Notes: generated by a model not told the origin, from the letters alone. Shown: positions 1 to 7,718, counted from the first letter of the stretch. The stretch is DNA of 10,106 nt from Myxococcales bacterium (GCA_021848865.1 JAJZTO010000068.1:1-10106); one strand, 5' to 3'. Numbers and translations are program-made.

Positions 1-90
1 TCCGATCTAGGGCAGGCGCCCGCGAAGAAGCAGGAGCAGAAGCGGGAGCAGAAGGACGCGCAGGAGAACCGGCAGGCGCCGGGGCGCTAG
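1..90 (+). CDS. C-terminal tail of an unidentified charged protein (5' end outside window)
   Basis: The frame is open from base 1 to a TAG at 88-90 and encodes 29 residues rich in Gln, Lys and Glu. All but two of the codons end in G or C, and second positions are rich in A, which looks like genuine coding sequence in a high-GC genome. The exact 10-mer GGCAGGCGCC occurs at 11-20 and 71-80 in the same frame, so Gln-Ala-Pro is encoded twice, flanking a K/E/Q-rich stretch. Such a tail is typical of flexible or coiled C-termini and carries no family signature. The gene converges on the FadL-family gene that ends at 157. Function is unknown; an open frame this short could also be chance. Confidence 0.5.
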   Translation, partial: SDLGQAPAKKQEQKREQKDAQENRQAPGR

Positions 91-116
91 CGTCGGTCCC
101 CTGCCCCGTCGCTTCA

Positions 117-149
117 CCCCGCCGCGAGCGCGATCCGCCCACGGCGGGG
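117..149. terminator. GC hairpin between convergent genes, possible bidirectional terminator
   Basis: CCCCGCCG at 117-124 pairs perfectly with CGGCGGGG at 142-149, giving an 8-bp all-G/C stem with a 17-base loop. It lies between the plus-strand stop at 90 and the minus-strand stop at 157, where a shared terminator is expected. There is no T-run on either side, so it is not a canonical intrinsic terminator, and in sequence this GC-rich such a stem could occur by chance. Confidence 0.35.
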
Positions 150-156
150 CCCCCGG

Positions 157-1371
157 TCAGCGCGCCAGGCGCCAGGCCAGGCCGACGGACAGCAGGTGGG
201 CCGTCGTCTTGTACGAGCCCGGGAAGGCCTCGGTGCCGGTGGCCGTCACCCGGTCGAACCAGGCGTACTGGTACCCGAGGTCGGCGCGCAGCCCTCGCCC
301 CAGGTCGTAGCCGACGCCGGCCGACGCCGCCCAGCTGCTCGCGTCGGAGAGCGTGGGCGAGATGGTGTCGGTGGGCTGGTCGGAGATGCTGCGCAGCCCG
401 CCGGCCCGCAGCGTCCAGCCGGGCAGCGCCGCGCTCCTTCCGTACTCGGCGCCGAGGCGGATCACGTAGGCGTCCCGGTAGTTCCGGGGGACGGAGACGC
501 TGAACCCCTTGTCGCCGTTGAAGGTGTCGGCCTGGTAGACGCTCCACCGCTCCAGGTTCCAGGAGGCCATGAGCTCGAGGCTGTCGCTCGCCTGGTAGGC
601 GAGGCCGACGAAGAGCTCGTTGGGCACGGTGACGTGCTCGGTCGCCCCCTGGTCCTGCAGCAGGGTCTGGAAGGAGGGCGGGACGTTCTCGAAGTGGGCC
701 TTGCCGGTGAGCTTCAGGTCGCCCTTGTGCCGGTAGTCGATCCCGAGCGTGAGCGGGATCCCGGGCGCCCGCAGCTCCGCCGAGAGCGAGAAGCTGGGGG
801 CGCCGCCGGAGAGGCCGAGCGTGGCGTTCCCCGAGGTGCCGACGTAGTCGATCTGCTGCACCAGCTCCTCGGTGATCCGGTAGTAGACCAGGGCCGCGCC
901 CAGCTTGACCCCGGGGATCGGCTCCAGGGCCGCGCCGGCGCGCACCGCGTAGAGCCGCAGGTCCACGCTCTGGATGCGCTGCGCGCCCTGCCAGCCGTCG
1001 GGCCAGAAGAGGGAGCCGCCGCCCGGGACCAGGAACCCGGCGCCGACGCCGTAGGGCATGCTCCCGAGCTTGCCGCCCCAGGCGACGGCGAGCGCCGGCG
1101 GGAAGTTCACGTGGTCCCTGGTCTCGGCCGACCCCACGCCGGGATCCGACCAGGCGGTCTTGTTGGCGAGCATCTCCACGCTCCCGGAGACGGCCAGCCC
1201 CTCCTGCCCGGCCAGCGCGGCGGTGTTCATCACCACCGCCTCGGGCCCGCGCTGGGCCGCGACCGCCGACTGGGAGAGCGCCAGGTCGCGGGCGTTCTCG
1301 TTGGAGATGGCGTAGCCGCCGGCGAGCGCGGCCGCGGGCCAGAGCAGCGTTGCGGCGATGAGCTTGCGCAT
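157..1371 (-). CDS. FadL/OmpP1-family outer-membrane channel for long-chain fatty acids or other hydrophobic compounds
   Basis: The 404-residue protein has an N-terminal signal peptide with probable cleavage after Ala17 (ALA|GG). The mature start (GGYAISNENARDLALSQSAVAAQ) and the NTAAL motif at residues 49-53 match the N-terminal hatch region and the NPA-type motif of FadL/TodX/OmpP1 transporters. The rest alternates short amphipathic strands and polar loops, as in a beta-barrel, and the length is near the family norm. FadL-type barrels move hydrophobic molecules across the outer membrane by lateral diffusion. ATG at 1371-1369 is preceded by GGAG at 1380-1377, five bases away. It starts 12 bases after the stop of the lipase-like gene and is the last gene of the operon. 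The C-terminus is WRLAR, not the usual terminal aromatic residue. The actual substrate, fatty acids or aromatics, is inferred only from the neighbours. Confidence 0.88.
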   Translation of the reverse strand: MRKLIAATLLWPAAALAGGYAISNENARDLALSQSAVAAQRGPEAVVMNTAALAGQEGLAVSGSVEMLANKTAWSDPGVGSAETRDHVNFPPALAVAWGGKLGSMPYGVGAGFLVPGGGSLFWPDGWQGAQRIQSVDLRLYAVRAGAALEPIPGVKLGAALVYYRITEELVQQIDYVGTSGNATLGLSGGAPSFSLSAELRAPGIPLTLGIDYRHKGDLKLTGKAHFENVPPSFQTLLQDQGATEHVTVPNELFVGLAYQASDSLELMASWNLERWSVYQADTFNGDKGFSVSVPRNYRDAYVIRLGAEYGRSAALPGWTLRAGGLRSISDQPTDTISPTLSDASSWAASAGVGYDLGRGLRADLGYQYAWFDRVTATGTEAFPGSYKTTAHLLSVGLAWRLAR

Positions 1372-1383
1372 GGTGGCTCCGGG

Positions 1384-4300
1384 CTAGGGCAGGACCACGA
1401 GGGAGGGCGGCGGGGTGTCGGAGGCGAGGAAGCTGGCGGCGGCCGACTGGGCGGCGCCGGTGAGGGCCGGGTCGCGCCAGCTGGTGAAGAAGCCGTGCGG
1501 CACGGCGTTGGGCGAGGTCGCCCCCGGCACGGCGCAGGCGGTGACCGCGGCGGAGACCTCCGACGCCGTCGGCGGCGCCGCTCCCATCTTGAAGTAGAGC
1601 TGGAAGTCGCCCGCCGCGCCGAAGGTGGGCGCCGGCGGCAGCGGCGCGCTGCCGACGTTGGCCGCCCAGAGGTAGTTCCAGGCGTTCGGGACCACCTGGT
1701 CGCAGAGGGCCGCCTGGGTGAGGATCTTCTTCGGGGCCTGCGCCGCCGGCGTCGCCGAGGTGAAGTCGGGCAAGGTGTCCGCGAGCAGGTGGCCGGCGTA
1801 GTTCACCGGGTCGGCCGGATCCAGGACCAGCTTCGCCACCGCCAGGAACTGCAGGTAGGAGGAGGTGCCGGGGGTGATGCCCATGCCGGCGAGCAGGGCG
1901 TCGATGCCGTCCTTGAAGGCCGGCGAGGTGGTGAAGACGTCCACGATCGTGCCGCCGCCGACGTTGAGGACCGCCTTGGAGATGCGCGGGTTGGTGGCCA
2001 CGGTCATGGTGCCGTGGAGCGCCCCCAGCGACTGGCCGGCGTAGTAGACCTTGGTCGGATCGACCACCACGCCGAGGCCGCCGAGCGCGGCCACCAGCGC
2101 GTCGTCACCGGGCGGCGCGCCGGGGTCCACCGCCACGGCCCGCACCAGCTGCGACTCGTCGATGATGTCCTGGCGGAAGGTGTCGCGGGTGCGGAAGAAG
2201 TTCGCGCTGACGACGTAGTTGGAGGAGTAGACCGGGATGCCCTCGGTGCCGGTCCAGCCGCACCCGGCCGGGAAGCAGGAGGCGCTCACCGGGCGGTACT
2301 GCGGGAAGCCGCTCCCCGGGGCGCCGCCGCCGAGCGTGCAGAGCCCCATCGGCACCGCGTCCCCCTGCGCGCCCGGCGGGAGGACGGCCTGGCAGGTGCC
2401 GACGGCGCACTGGGGCACCGGGCCGACGCCCGGCAGGTCGATGGTGGCCGCGCCCGAGGTGCAGAAGGCCCGGTCGCCGTGCTTGGCGGCGTCGATGGCC
2501 ACCGTGACCATCCCCTGGGCCGCGAAGGCATCGGCGACGGCGAGCATGTCGGCCCGGCCGCCCCCCAGGCCGTGGCGGAACACCAGCAGCGGCGCCGCCA
2601 GCGGCGGGGTCCCGGTGACGGCCGGGACGGCGACGAGGACGTCGATGGTCTCGGCGACCGCGTCGGCGGGGTTCGGGTGGAAGGCGCCGGTCGCGGGATC
2701 GATGAGGTTCGAGGTGACGATCTGGGCCTCGACGACCGCCTGGACGTTGCCGTGGGGGATGGAGGGATCCACCCCGTACTTCGCGAAGGCCTGCGCGGCG
2801 GTGAGCGGCGCGGCGACGGCCACCCGCGTCGGCAGGGGTGCCGCGGGGTTGTAGGGCAGCGCGGCGAGCCGCGAGGCGGTGCCGAGGAAGGACTGCGTCT
2901 TGAAGGTGTAGGCCATCGCCACGTGGGCCTTGGCCACGGCGGGCGTCCCCGCGGCCGCGGCGGCGAGCACCGGCTTCAGCTTCTGGCGCATGACCTCCAG
3001 CGCCCCGGCGGTGGCGTCGTCCACCCCCAGGAGCTGGGAGGCGCCGGTGGCGCTCACCAGCGGGTTGTCGAAGAGCAGGATCCGGGCGACGGTGCCGGGG
3101 CCGATGGCCTTCCCGGTCTTGTCGAGCACGCCGTCGCTCACCACCACCGCGTACTCGGTGTCGTCCTTGAGCGGCCGGGTGCGGAACAGCGCGGTGGCGT
3201 CGCAGCGCGTCCCGCCGGCCGGCTGGAGCGCGATCACCGGCGACATCCCGGAGGAGCCGAACTCGCAGGGCTCGGTGACGTAGGTCGCCGGCGGCACCAG
3301 CACCGGGCCGGCGGCGGCGAGCTCGTAGAGCTGGAGCGTCTGCGGCGTCACCGTGGCCGCCTGGACCAGGTCGGAGGTGGCGGCGAGCAGGGGCGCGGTG
3401 GTGCTGAAGCCGTCCAGGGCGGCGAAGCCGGCGGCGGCGGCGCTGGAGCAGGCGCCGGCGGCGCCGAGCTTCCCGCCGGCGAGGGTGCAGGCGGCGAGCG
3501 GCGTGAGCTTCCCGCAGGCGGCGCAGGTCGAGCTCACCGGCCGCGGGTCGCGCAGCAGGTCGATGGGCAGCGGCACCAGGCCGCGGTTCGGGTCCAGCGC
3601 CACCTGCGTCACCAGCGGCGCGATGGTGAAGGTGGAGAGGACCGCCAGCTCGCGGTGGGGGAAGCGGGTGTCGGCGACGGCGAAGGCCGGGAGGTAGCCC
3701 TGGATGAGCTGGTTCAGCTGCTGCGCCAGCGCCAGCGCCGCCGGGGTGGAGCCGGTCTGCGCCTTGAGGATGCCGAGGTTCGCCGGCGTGGTCATGTCCT
3801 GGCCCTGCGCCACCAGGTAGAAGACGGTGGAGGGCTGCACCGGCTCGCCGGCGGTGGTGCGCACGCCGGACGCGCCGCCGCGCACCAGGACCAGGTACTG
3901 GCCCGGCGGCCAGGGCCGGCGCCCCAGCCGGTGCAGCGTCAGCACGCCCTCGGTGCCCTTGGCGTCGGCCACGGAGGCGTAGTCGGCCGCCTGGATGGGA
4001 TCGAGCGCGACCTCGCCCTGGCCCGCGGCGGTGATGCCGTAGACGAAGAAGGTGGAGGCGTCGAAGGAGGAGAGGTCGAGCGCCGGCGCCTCGCGGGTCA
4101 CCGACCCGTCGCCGTGGATGACGCTGCGGCCGAAGCCGACGGTGATCGCCACCTCCTGGTCGTTGGGAAAGCCCTTCTGGGCCTGGAAGGCGGCGATGAG
4201 CTCCCGCTGCGCCGGCGGCACCGGCAGGGTGGCCGGGTCCTGCTGCAGCAGGAGGTCGTTGGGCAGCGGCAGCTCGCCGGCGAGCGGGTCGAACAGCGCC

Positions 4301-4398
4301 GTCACCACCGAGGCGGGCGAGGGCGTCTGGTCGATCTTGGGGCCGCAGGCGGTGGCGAGCAGGACGGCGGAGGCGGCGAGGAGTCGGCGTGTCGTCAT
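1384..4398 (-). CDS. VolA-like lipoprotein lipase/esterase (alpha/beta-hydrolase, bacterial virulence-factor lipase N-terminal type)
   Basis: This 1004-residue protein opens with a lipoprotein signal (hydrophobic stretch, then LATAC with lipidated Cys18). Gly follows the Cys, giving no inner-membrane retention signal. The N-terminal region (FDPLAGELPLPNDLLL and onward) resembles the Lipase_bact_N family that includes Vibrio VolA. The catalytic half shows an oxyanion-type FRHGLGGG at 607-614, the nucleophile elbow GQSLG with Ser790, a probable Asp900 in CDQVVPN and a probable His968 in PHGFF, so a complete triad is visible. Fourteen further Cys, several in the segment between residue 609 and Ser790, suggest disulfides outside the cytoplasm. 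Expected role: hydrolysis of ester lipids or lysophospholipids at the cell surface. ATG at 4398-4396 has GGAG six bases upstream and lies 11 bases after the acylase stop. The FadL-type gene follows, as in the volA-fadL pair of Vibrio cholerae. The exact substrate is unknown. Confidence 0.85.
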   Translation of the reverse strand: MTTRRLLAASAVLLATACGPKIDQTPSPASVVTALFDPLAGELPLPNDLLLQQDPATLPVPPAQRELIAAFQAQKGFPNDQEVAITVGFGRSVIHGDGSVTREAPALDLSSFDASTFFVYGITAAGQGEVALDPIQAADYASVADAKGTEGVLTLHRLGRRPWPPGQYLVLVRGGASGVRTTAGEPVQPSTVFYLVAQGQDMTTPANLGILKAQTGSTPAALALAQQLNQLIQGYLPAFAVADTRFPHRELAVLSTFTIAPLVTQVALDPNRGLVPLPIDLLRDPRPVSSTCAACGKLTPLAACTLAGGKLGAAGACSSAAAAGFAALDGFSTTAPLLAATSDLVQAATVTPQTLQLYELAAAGPVLVPPATYVTEPCEFGSSGMSPVIALQPAGGTRCDATALFRTRPLKDDTEYAVVVSDGVLDKTGKAIGPGTVARILLFDNPLVSATGASQLLGVDDATAGALEVMRQKLKPVLAAAAAGTPAVAKAHVAMAYTFKTQSFLGTASRLAALPYNPAAPLPTRVAVAAPLTAAQAFAKYGVDPSIPHGNVQAVVEAQIVTSNLIDPATGAFHPNPADAVAETIDVLVAVPAVTGTPPLAAPLLVFRHGLGGGRADMLAVADAFAAQGMVTVAIDAAKHGDRAFCTSGAATIDLPGVGPVPQCAVGTCQAVLPPGAQGDAVPMGLCTLGGGAPGSGFPQYRPVSASCFPAGCGWTGTEGIPVYSSNYVVSANFFRTRDTFRQDIIDESQLVRAVAVDPGAPPGDDALVAALGGLGVVVDPTKVYYAGQSLGALHGTMTVATNPRISKAVLNVGGGTIVDVFTTSPAFKDGIDALLAGMGITPGTSSYLQFLAVAKLVLDPADPVNYAGHLLADTLPDFTSATPAAQAPKKILTQAALCDQVVPNAWNYLWAANVGSAPLPPAPTFGAAGDFQLYFKMGAAPPTASEVSAAVTACAVPGATSPNAVPHGFFTSWRDPALTGAAQSAAASFLASDTPPPSLVVLP

Positions 4399-4404
4399 GG
4401 CGCT

Positions 4405-4408
4405 CTCC
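4405..4408 (-). promoter_or_regulatory. Ribosome binding site of the lipase-like gene
   Basis: GGAG on the minus strand lies six bases before the ATG at 4398 and immediately after the acylase TGA (4412-4410). It sits entirely in the 11-base gap, so translation of the two genes is probably coupled. It fixes the start at MTTRRLL rather than inside the long antisense reading frame upstream. Confidence 0.6.
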
Positions 4409-4409
4409 G

Positions 4410-7400
4410 TCACGGGTTGAAGGCCTGGGAGGCGACGGCGGAGGCCTGGATCTGGCCGCCGGTCGCGTAGTCGAAGTACTGGTTGCGCGCCCAGGCGCCG
4501 AGCAGGTCGGGCCCGGCCACCACGCCGTAGGGCACCGAGCGCTCGGGGCCGGGGAGCTGCATCCTCACCCGCGGGCTCGCCGCATCCATCACCGAGACGT
4601 GGCGGACGTTGCCGCTGGAGCCGAAGGCGAAGCTCGGGCCCTTGGCGGAGATCGAGGGGTTGCCGACGTCCACGGTGAAGGCGCCGCCGGGCCGCGCGAA
4701 GGGCCCGGGCTGGTAGCCCAGGGTGACGAGCGGGAACAGGCTCACCGGCTGGAAGGTGTGCACCCGGCCCCAGGCCCACCCGGTCCCGGGCGCGCCGAGC
4801 GAGGCGTCCAGGGTGTCGAAGGCGGTGACCAGCGCCGTGACCACCTGCTCCGCGCAGCTGTGGGTGGCGACCACGGTGCCGCTCGCGTCCACGTCGTTGC
4901 AGAAGGCCTGTTCGGTCGACGGCGTGGCCGGGTCCAGCATGTAGAGCATGCCCTTCACGGCGGCGACGCTGTCCAGCCCGACGTGCGCGACCGCGAGGTC
5001 GTCCGAGAAGACGTTCTGGAGCAGCGTCCGCAGGAAGGCGTGGAAGAGGTGGCAGGCGGCCGAGTCGGTGGAGACCTTGGGATCCGGATCGGCGAGGCTC
5101 GCGACCGGGTCGATGCCCAGCAGGCCCGACGGGCAGTCGTAGCCGTCGGCGCGCCAGGCCTCGAGGAGGACCCGGGCGGCGGCGAAGTCGGCGTTCCCGG
5201 CGGCGGTGGCGTCGAAGGCGGCGCTGGCCACGTACTCGGTGAAGTGGGCGCCGAGGCGCGACTTGTGGTCGGCCTGCAGCGTCTCCATGTCGGCGAGCGA
5301 CACCTTCCCGGCCCCGGTGGTGGTGAGCGCGTTCAGCCGCTCGGTGATCCGGGCGTGGCGGAAGCCGGTGGAGTCGCTCCAGTCGAAGCTCAGGTAGGGG
5401 GGGTGCGCCAGGGGGTTGTTGTCGTCCGAGACGCCGAAGGGGTCGGCGTTGGCGGTGGCGAGGTAGCCCTTGGCCGGGTCCTTGGTCTTGGGGATGGGGA
5501 GCCAGCAGGCCGCGGCCGGGACGACGCCGCCGGCCCCGGCGCAGTGGTCGGCCGCGACCCCGGTGCCCCACTCGGCCGAGCCGTCGCCCGGGAGCGGGAA
5601 CCAGGGCGGCTTCAGCGCCGCCGGCGCGGTGACGCGCGCGTCGGCGAAGTTCCGCACCGGGACCAGCGCGTGCGGGTAGTAGGCGATGTGGCCGGCGTCG
5701 TCGGCCAGCACGAAGTTCTGCGCGCCGCTGGACCAGTCCTCGACGGCCGCCATGGCGGCGTCCACGTCGGCGGCGGTGTCGAGCTTGAGGAAGGCGCGCA
5801 GGTCGTCGGTCCAGTCCTCCTGGCCGGTCCAGCGCACGCTCACCGCCTTCCCGGCGGCGTCGGGCGCCTGGATGATCGGGCCGTGCTGCGGGACCACCAC
5901 CACCACCGGAGGCGGCCGCTGCGCCGCCGGCAGGCTCTGCGCGTCGACCAGCCCCGCCGCTCCGGGGCCGACCCGGACCAGGTAGGTGGCCGGGTAGGCG
6001 AGCGCCGCGGCCGGCGCGCCGTTGAAGAGGACGCAGAAGGCGGTGTTGGCGGGCGGCGAGATCGCGGCGCAGGTCGCCGGGGGCAGCGCCTGCTCCAGGT
6101 ACAGGTCGGTGACGTCGTAGCCCACCACCGTCACGCCCCAGCCGACGTGCTGGCCGCGGCCGACGGCGGCGCCCGGCGTGCCGGGGAAGGTGCCGCCGGT
6201 GACGTCCATGCCGTCGGCCGGGTTCGAGGAGGTGAGCGTCGCCAGGTAGAAGTTGGGCGGGTACTGGAGGGAGAGGTGCGGGTCGTTCGCCACCATCGCC
6301 ATGCCGCTCGCCGAGTGGGCGGCGTCCACCACCCAGTTGTTGGAGCCGCGCGAGCCGTCGAGCGGCTTCAGCGTCTCCTTCAACGCCGCGAGCTTGCCGC
6401 TCGCCGCCGCCAGGCTGCCGCTCCAGGCCGCGAGCGAGGCCGGCAGCGGCGCCGCCGCCAGCAGGACCGGCGAGGGGAGCGCGCCGGTGAGCGTGTGGGT
6501 CTGCTCGCCCGTCGGCTGGGCCGCCCGGATCCAGGTGTTCAGCTTGCCGAGGTCCTGGAGCGGCGCGCCCGGCCCGTAGACCGCCGCGAACCGGCCGTAG
6601 TCGGTCTCCTCCCCGAGGGTCTCGGAGAGCTGGAACTGCTGCAGCCGCGCGATGGCGATGACGTCGCTCACCGTCCAGTCGGGGATGTCGGCGGCGGCGA
6701 TCGGGTAGGGCAGCTGGGCGTACTCGCCCGGCAGCGGCGTGGACGGCGAGGCGCGGAGGGCGGCGAGGTAGGCGTTCACGCCGGAGGCGTAGGCGGTGGC
6801 GACCGCCCGGGTGGCCGGGTCCATCGCCGCGGCCAGGGCGTCCGGGAGCCGCGCCCCGGCGCGGGTCGTGAAGAGGGTCCGCAGCTGCACGTCCTGGGCG
6901 AGCCCGAGCGGCCCCACCAGCTCGGCGAGCCGGCCCTGGGCCACGCGGCGCACGAAGTCCATCTCGAAGAGCCGGTCGCGGGCGTGGAGCCAGCCCTGCA
7001 CCGCGAAGCAGTCGGCGGCCTGCGCGCAGCGGACGTGCGGGACGTCCCAGGCGTCGTAGAGCACCTGGACCGGGGCGGTGAGGCCCGGGATGCGCGCCGG
7101 CGTCAGCACCGCCGGCCCGATCGACAGCGTGGCGCTGGCGCTGGCGGCGCCGGCGGTCGCGGTGAGCGTCGCCGACGAGCCGATCCCCGGGGCCGCGGGC
7201 GGCCGGTAGACCACCTGCGGTCCGGTGGTCCCGGAGAGCGAGCCGGGGCCGGCCAGCGACCAGGTCACCGGCGCGCCGGTGCCGGAGGCGGTGGCCGTGA
7301 AGGTGACGGGCCCGGTCGCCTGGACCGTTCCGGAAGGAGTGAGCGTCACCGTCGGTGGAGTGACGACCTTGGTGCCGCAGCCCACGAGCACCATCCCCAC

Positions 7401-7433
7401 GAGCCAGGTCCATGCTGCCGGCGATGCGCGCAT
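4410..7433 (-). CDS. Penicillin acylase-family Ntn hydrolase, lipoprotein with N-terminal Ig-like domain (acylase/amidase)
   Basis: The 1007-residue precursor begins with a lipoprotein signal ending in LVGC (Cys19). Residues about 25-104 form a Ser/Thr/Gly-rich bacterial Ig-like domain. The acylase alpha region follows from about 118, with the family signature GWLHARDRLFEMDFVRR...GRLAELVG at 147-174. RGSNNWVV carries the autocatalytic Gly-Ser junction, so Ser364 should become the N-terminal nucleophile of a beta subunit of about 644 residues. Asn662 (TANADPFG) and Arg695 (HARITERL) are probable counterparts of the oxyanion and structural residues of penicillin G acylase. Family members hydrolyse amide-linked acyl groups, including beta-lactam side chains and N-acyl-homoserine lactones; which one applies here is unknown. 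Ten Cys besides Cys19 suit an oxidising compartment. It is first in the operon. An ATG 19 codons upstream (7490) is rejected because 7433 has a GGAGG and gives a clean lipoprotein signal. Confidence 0.9.
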   Translation of the reverse strand: MRASPAAWTWLVGMVLVGCGTKVVTPPTVTLTPSGTVQATGPVTFTATASGTGAPVTWSLAGPGSLSGTTGPQVVYRPPAAPGIGSSATLTATAGAASASATLSIGPAVLTPARIPGLTAPVQVLYDAWDVPHVRCAQAADCFAVQGWLHARDRLFEMDFVRRVAQGRLAELVGPLGLAQDVQLRTLFTTRAGARLPDALAAAMDPATRAVATAYASGVNAYLAALRASPSTPLPGEYAQLPYPIAAADIPDWTVSDVIAIARLQQFQLSETLGEETDYGRFAAVYGPGAPLQDLGKLNTWIRAAQPTGEQTHTLTGALPSPVLLAAAPLPASLAAWSGSLAAASGKLAALKETLKPLDGSRGSNNWVVDAAHSASGMAMVANDPHLSLQYPPNFYLATLTSSNPADGMDVTGGTFPGTPGAAVGRGQHVGWGVTVVGYDVTDLYLEQALPPATCAAISPPANTAFCVLFNGAPAAALAYPATYLVRVGPGAAGLVDAQSLPAAQRPPPVVVVVPQHGPIIQAPDAAGKAVSVRWTGQEDWTDDLRAFLKLDTAADVDAAMAAVEDWSSGAQNFVLADDAGHIAYYPHALVPVRNFADARVTAPAALKPPWFPLPGDGSAEWGTGVAADHCAGAGGVVPAAACWLPIPKTKDPAKGYLATANADPFGVSDDNNPLAHPPYLSFDWSDSTGFRHARITERLNALTTTGAGKVSLADMETLQADHKSRLGAHFTEYVASAAFDATAAGNADFAAARVLLEAWRADGYDCPSGLLGIDPVASLADPDPKVSTDSAACHLFHAFLRTLLQNVFSDDLAVAHVGLDSVAAVKGMLYMLDPATPSTEQAFCNDVDASGTVVATHSCAEQVVTALVTAFDTLDASLGAPGTGWAWGRVHTFQPVSLFPLVTLGYQPGPFARPGGAFTVDVGNPSISAKGPSFAFGSSGNVRHVSVMDAASPRVRMQLPGPERSVPYGVVAGPDLLGAWARNQYFDYATGGQIQASAVASQAFNP

Positions 7434-7439
7434 TCGAAG

Positions 7440-7444
7440 CCTCC
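7440..7444 (-). promoter_or_regulatory. Ribosome binding site deciding the acylase start
   Basis: A full GGAGG on the minus strand sits six bases before the ATG at 7433-7431. The alternative in-frame ATG at 7490 has only a weak G-run upstream and would put 19 arginine- and proline-rich residues before the lipoprotein signal. The site therefore supports the shorter protein. Confidence 0.7.
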
Positions 7445-7523
7445 GCGGTCGGCGGGTGCGGGTGATTGGAGGGTCAATGGTATGGCGCATCGCTGCGACC
7501 CCGGCGAGGCCCCTCCCAGGTTC

Positions 7524-7540
7524 ATCACACCGAGGGTGAT
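7524..7540. promoter_or_regulatory. Candidate operator: 17-bp inverted repeat ATCAC-N7-GTGAT
   Basis: ATCACACCGAGGGTGAT has perfectly matching 5-base ends around a 7-base centre. It lies about 90 bases upstream of the acylase start and about 190 upstream of the oxidoreductase start. Position and size suit a dimeric repressor or activator that could govern both directions, for example a fatty-acid-responsive regulator. No regulator gene is in the window and a 5+5 match can arise by chance, so this is a candidate only. Confidence 0.3.
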
Positions 7541-7609
7541 CGTGCGGTGCGTCGTGCGAATTCGGGCGCCGGCGTCACCGGGGGGCTTCTCCGCGGCCTG
7601 GCGCCGCCC

Positions 7610-7632
7610 GGTGCCCGGTGGCACCCGGTGCC
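7610..7632. repeat. Alternating inverted repeat GGTGCC / GGCACC / GGTGCC
   Basis: GGTGCC (7610-7615), GGCACC (7620-7625) and GGTGCC (7627-7632) allow two mutually exclusive 6-bp hairpins, with loops of four bases (CGGT) or one base (C). The second is more plausible as a DNA palindrome than as an RNA hairpin. It lies about 100 bases before the plus-strand start and could be a protein-binding site or part of a leader. Local composition (repeated CCCGGTG) may account for it. Confidence 0.4.
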
Positions 7633-7689
7633 GGACACGGCGCCCCCGGCGGCTCCGTTTCGCAGTGCGGACGATTGCTCCGCAATTGC

Positions 7690-7718
7690 TTGCTGGAGGC
7701 CGACGGTCCAGGTAGCCT
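7690..7718 (+). promoter_or_regulatory. Possible promoter placing the transcription start at or near the oxidoreductase ATG
   Basis: TTGCTG at 7690-7695 and TAGCCT at 7713-7718 are separated by 17 bases and each match three positions of the sigma-70 consensus. The -10-like element ends nine bases before the ATG at 7728, so transcription would begin almost at the start codon. That agrees with the lack of a ribosome binding site there. The match is weak and not decisive. Confidence 0.25.

Noticed and set aside
196..4470. A 1424-codon plus-strand open frame
   Set aside because: It runs antisense to the FadL-type and lipase-like genes, its product is a low-complexity Arg/Gly/Val/Glu mix without domains, and it is explained by the scarcity of stop codons in very GC-rich sequence.
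4399..7413. N-terminal extension of the lipase-like gene to a 2009-codon minus-strand frame
   Set aside because: The extension overlaps the acylase in another frame and is Arg/Pro/Gly-rich nonsense. The lipoprotein signal and GGAG at 4408-4405 fix the start at 4398.
7434..7490. Acylase start at the upstream ATG (7490)
   Set aside because: It adds a charged 19-residue stretch ahead of a normal lipoprotein signal and lacks a good ribosome binding site, whereas ATG 7433 has GGAGG at the right distance.
7619..7634. Sigma-54 promoter (TGGCAC followed by a GC element)
   Set aside because: TGGCAC is present at 7619-7624, but the required TTGC at the -12 position is GCCG.
4389..7715. An 1108-codon plus-strand open frame
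   Set aside because: It is antisense to the acylase gene, which has clear family motifs and a ribosome binding site; the translated sequence is compositional noise.
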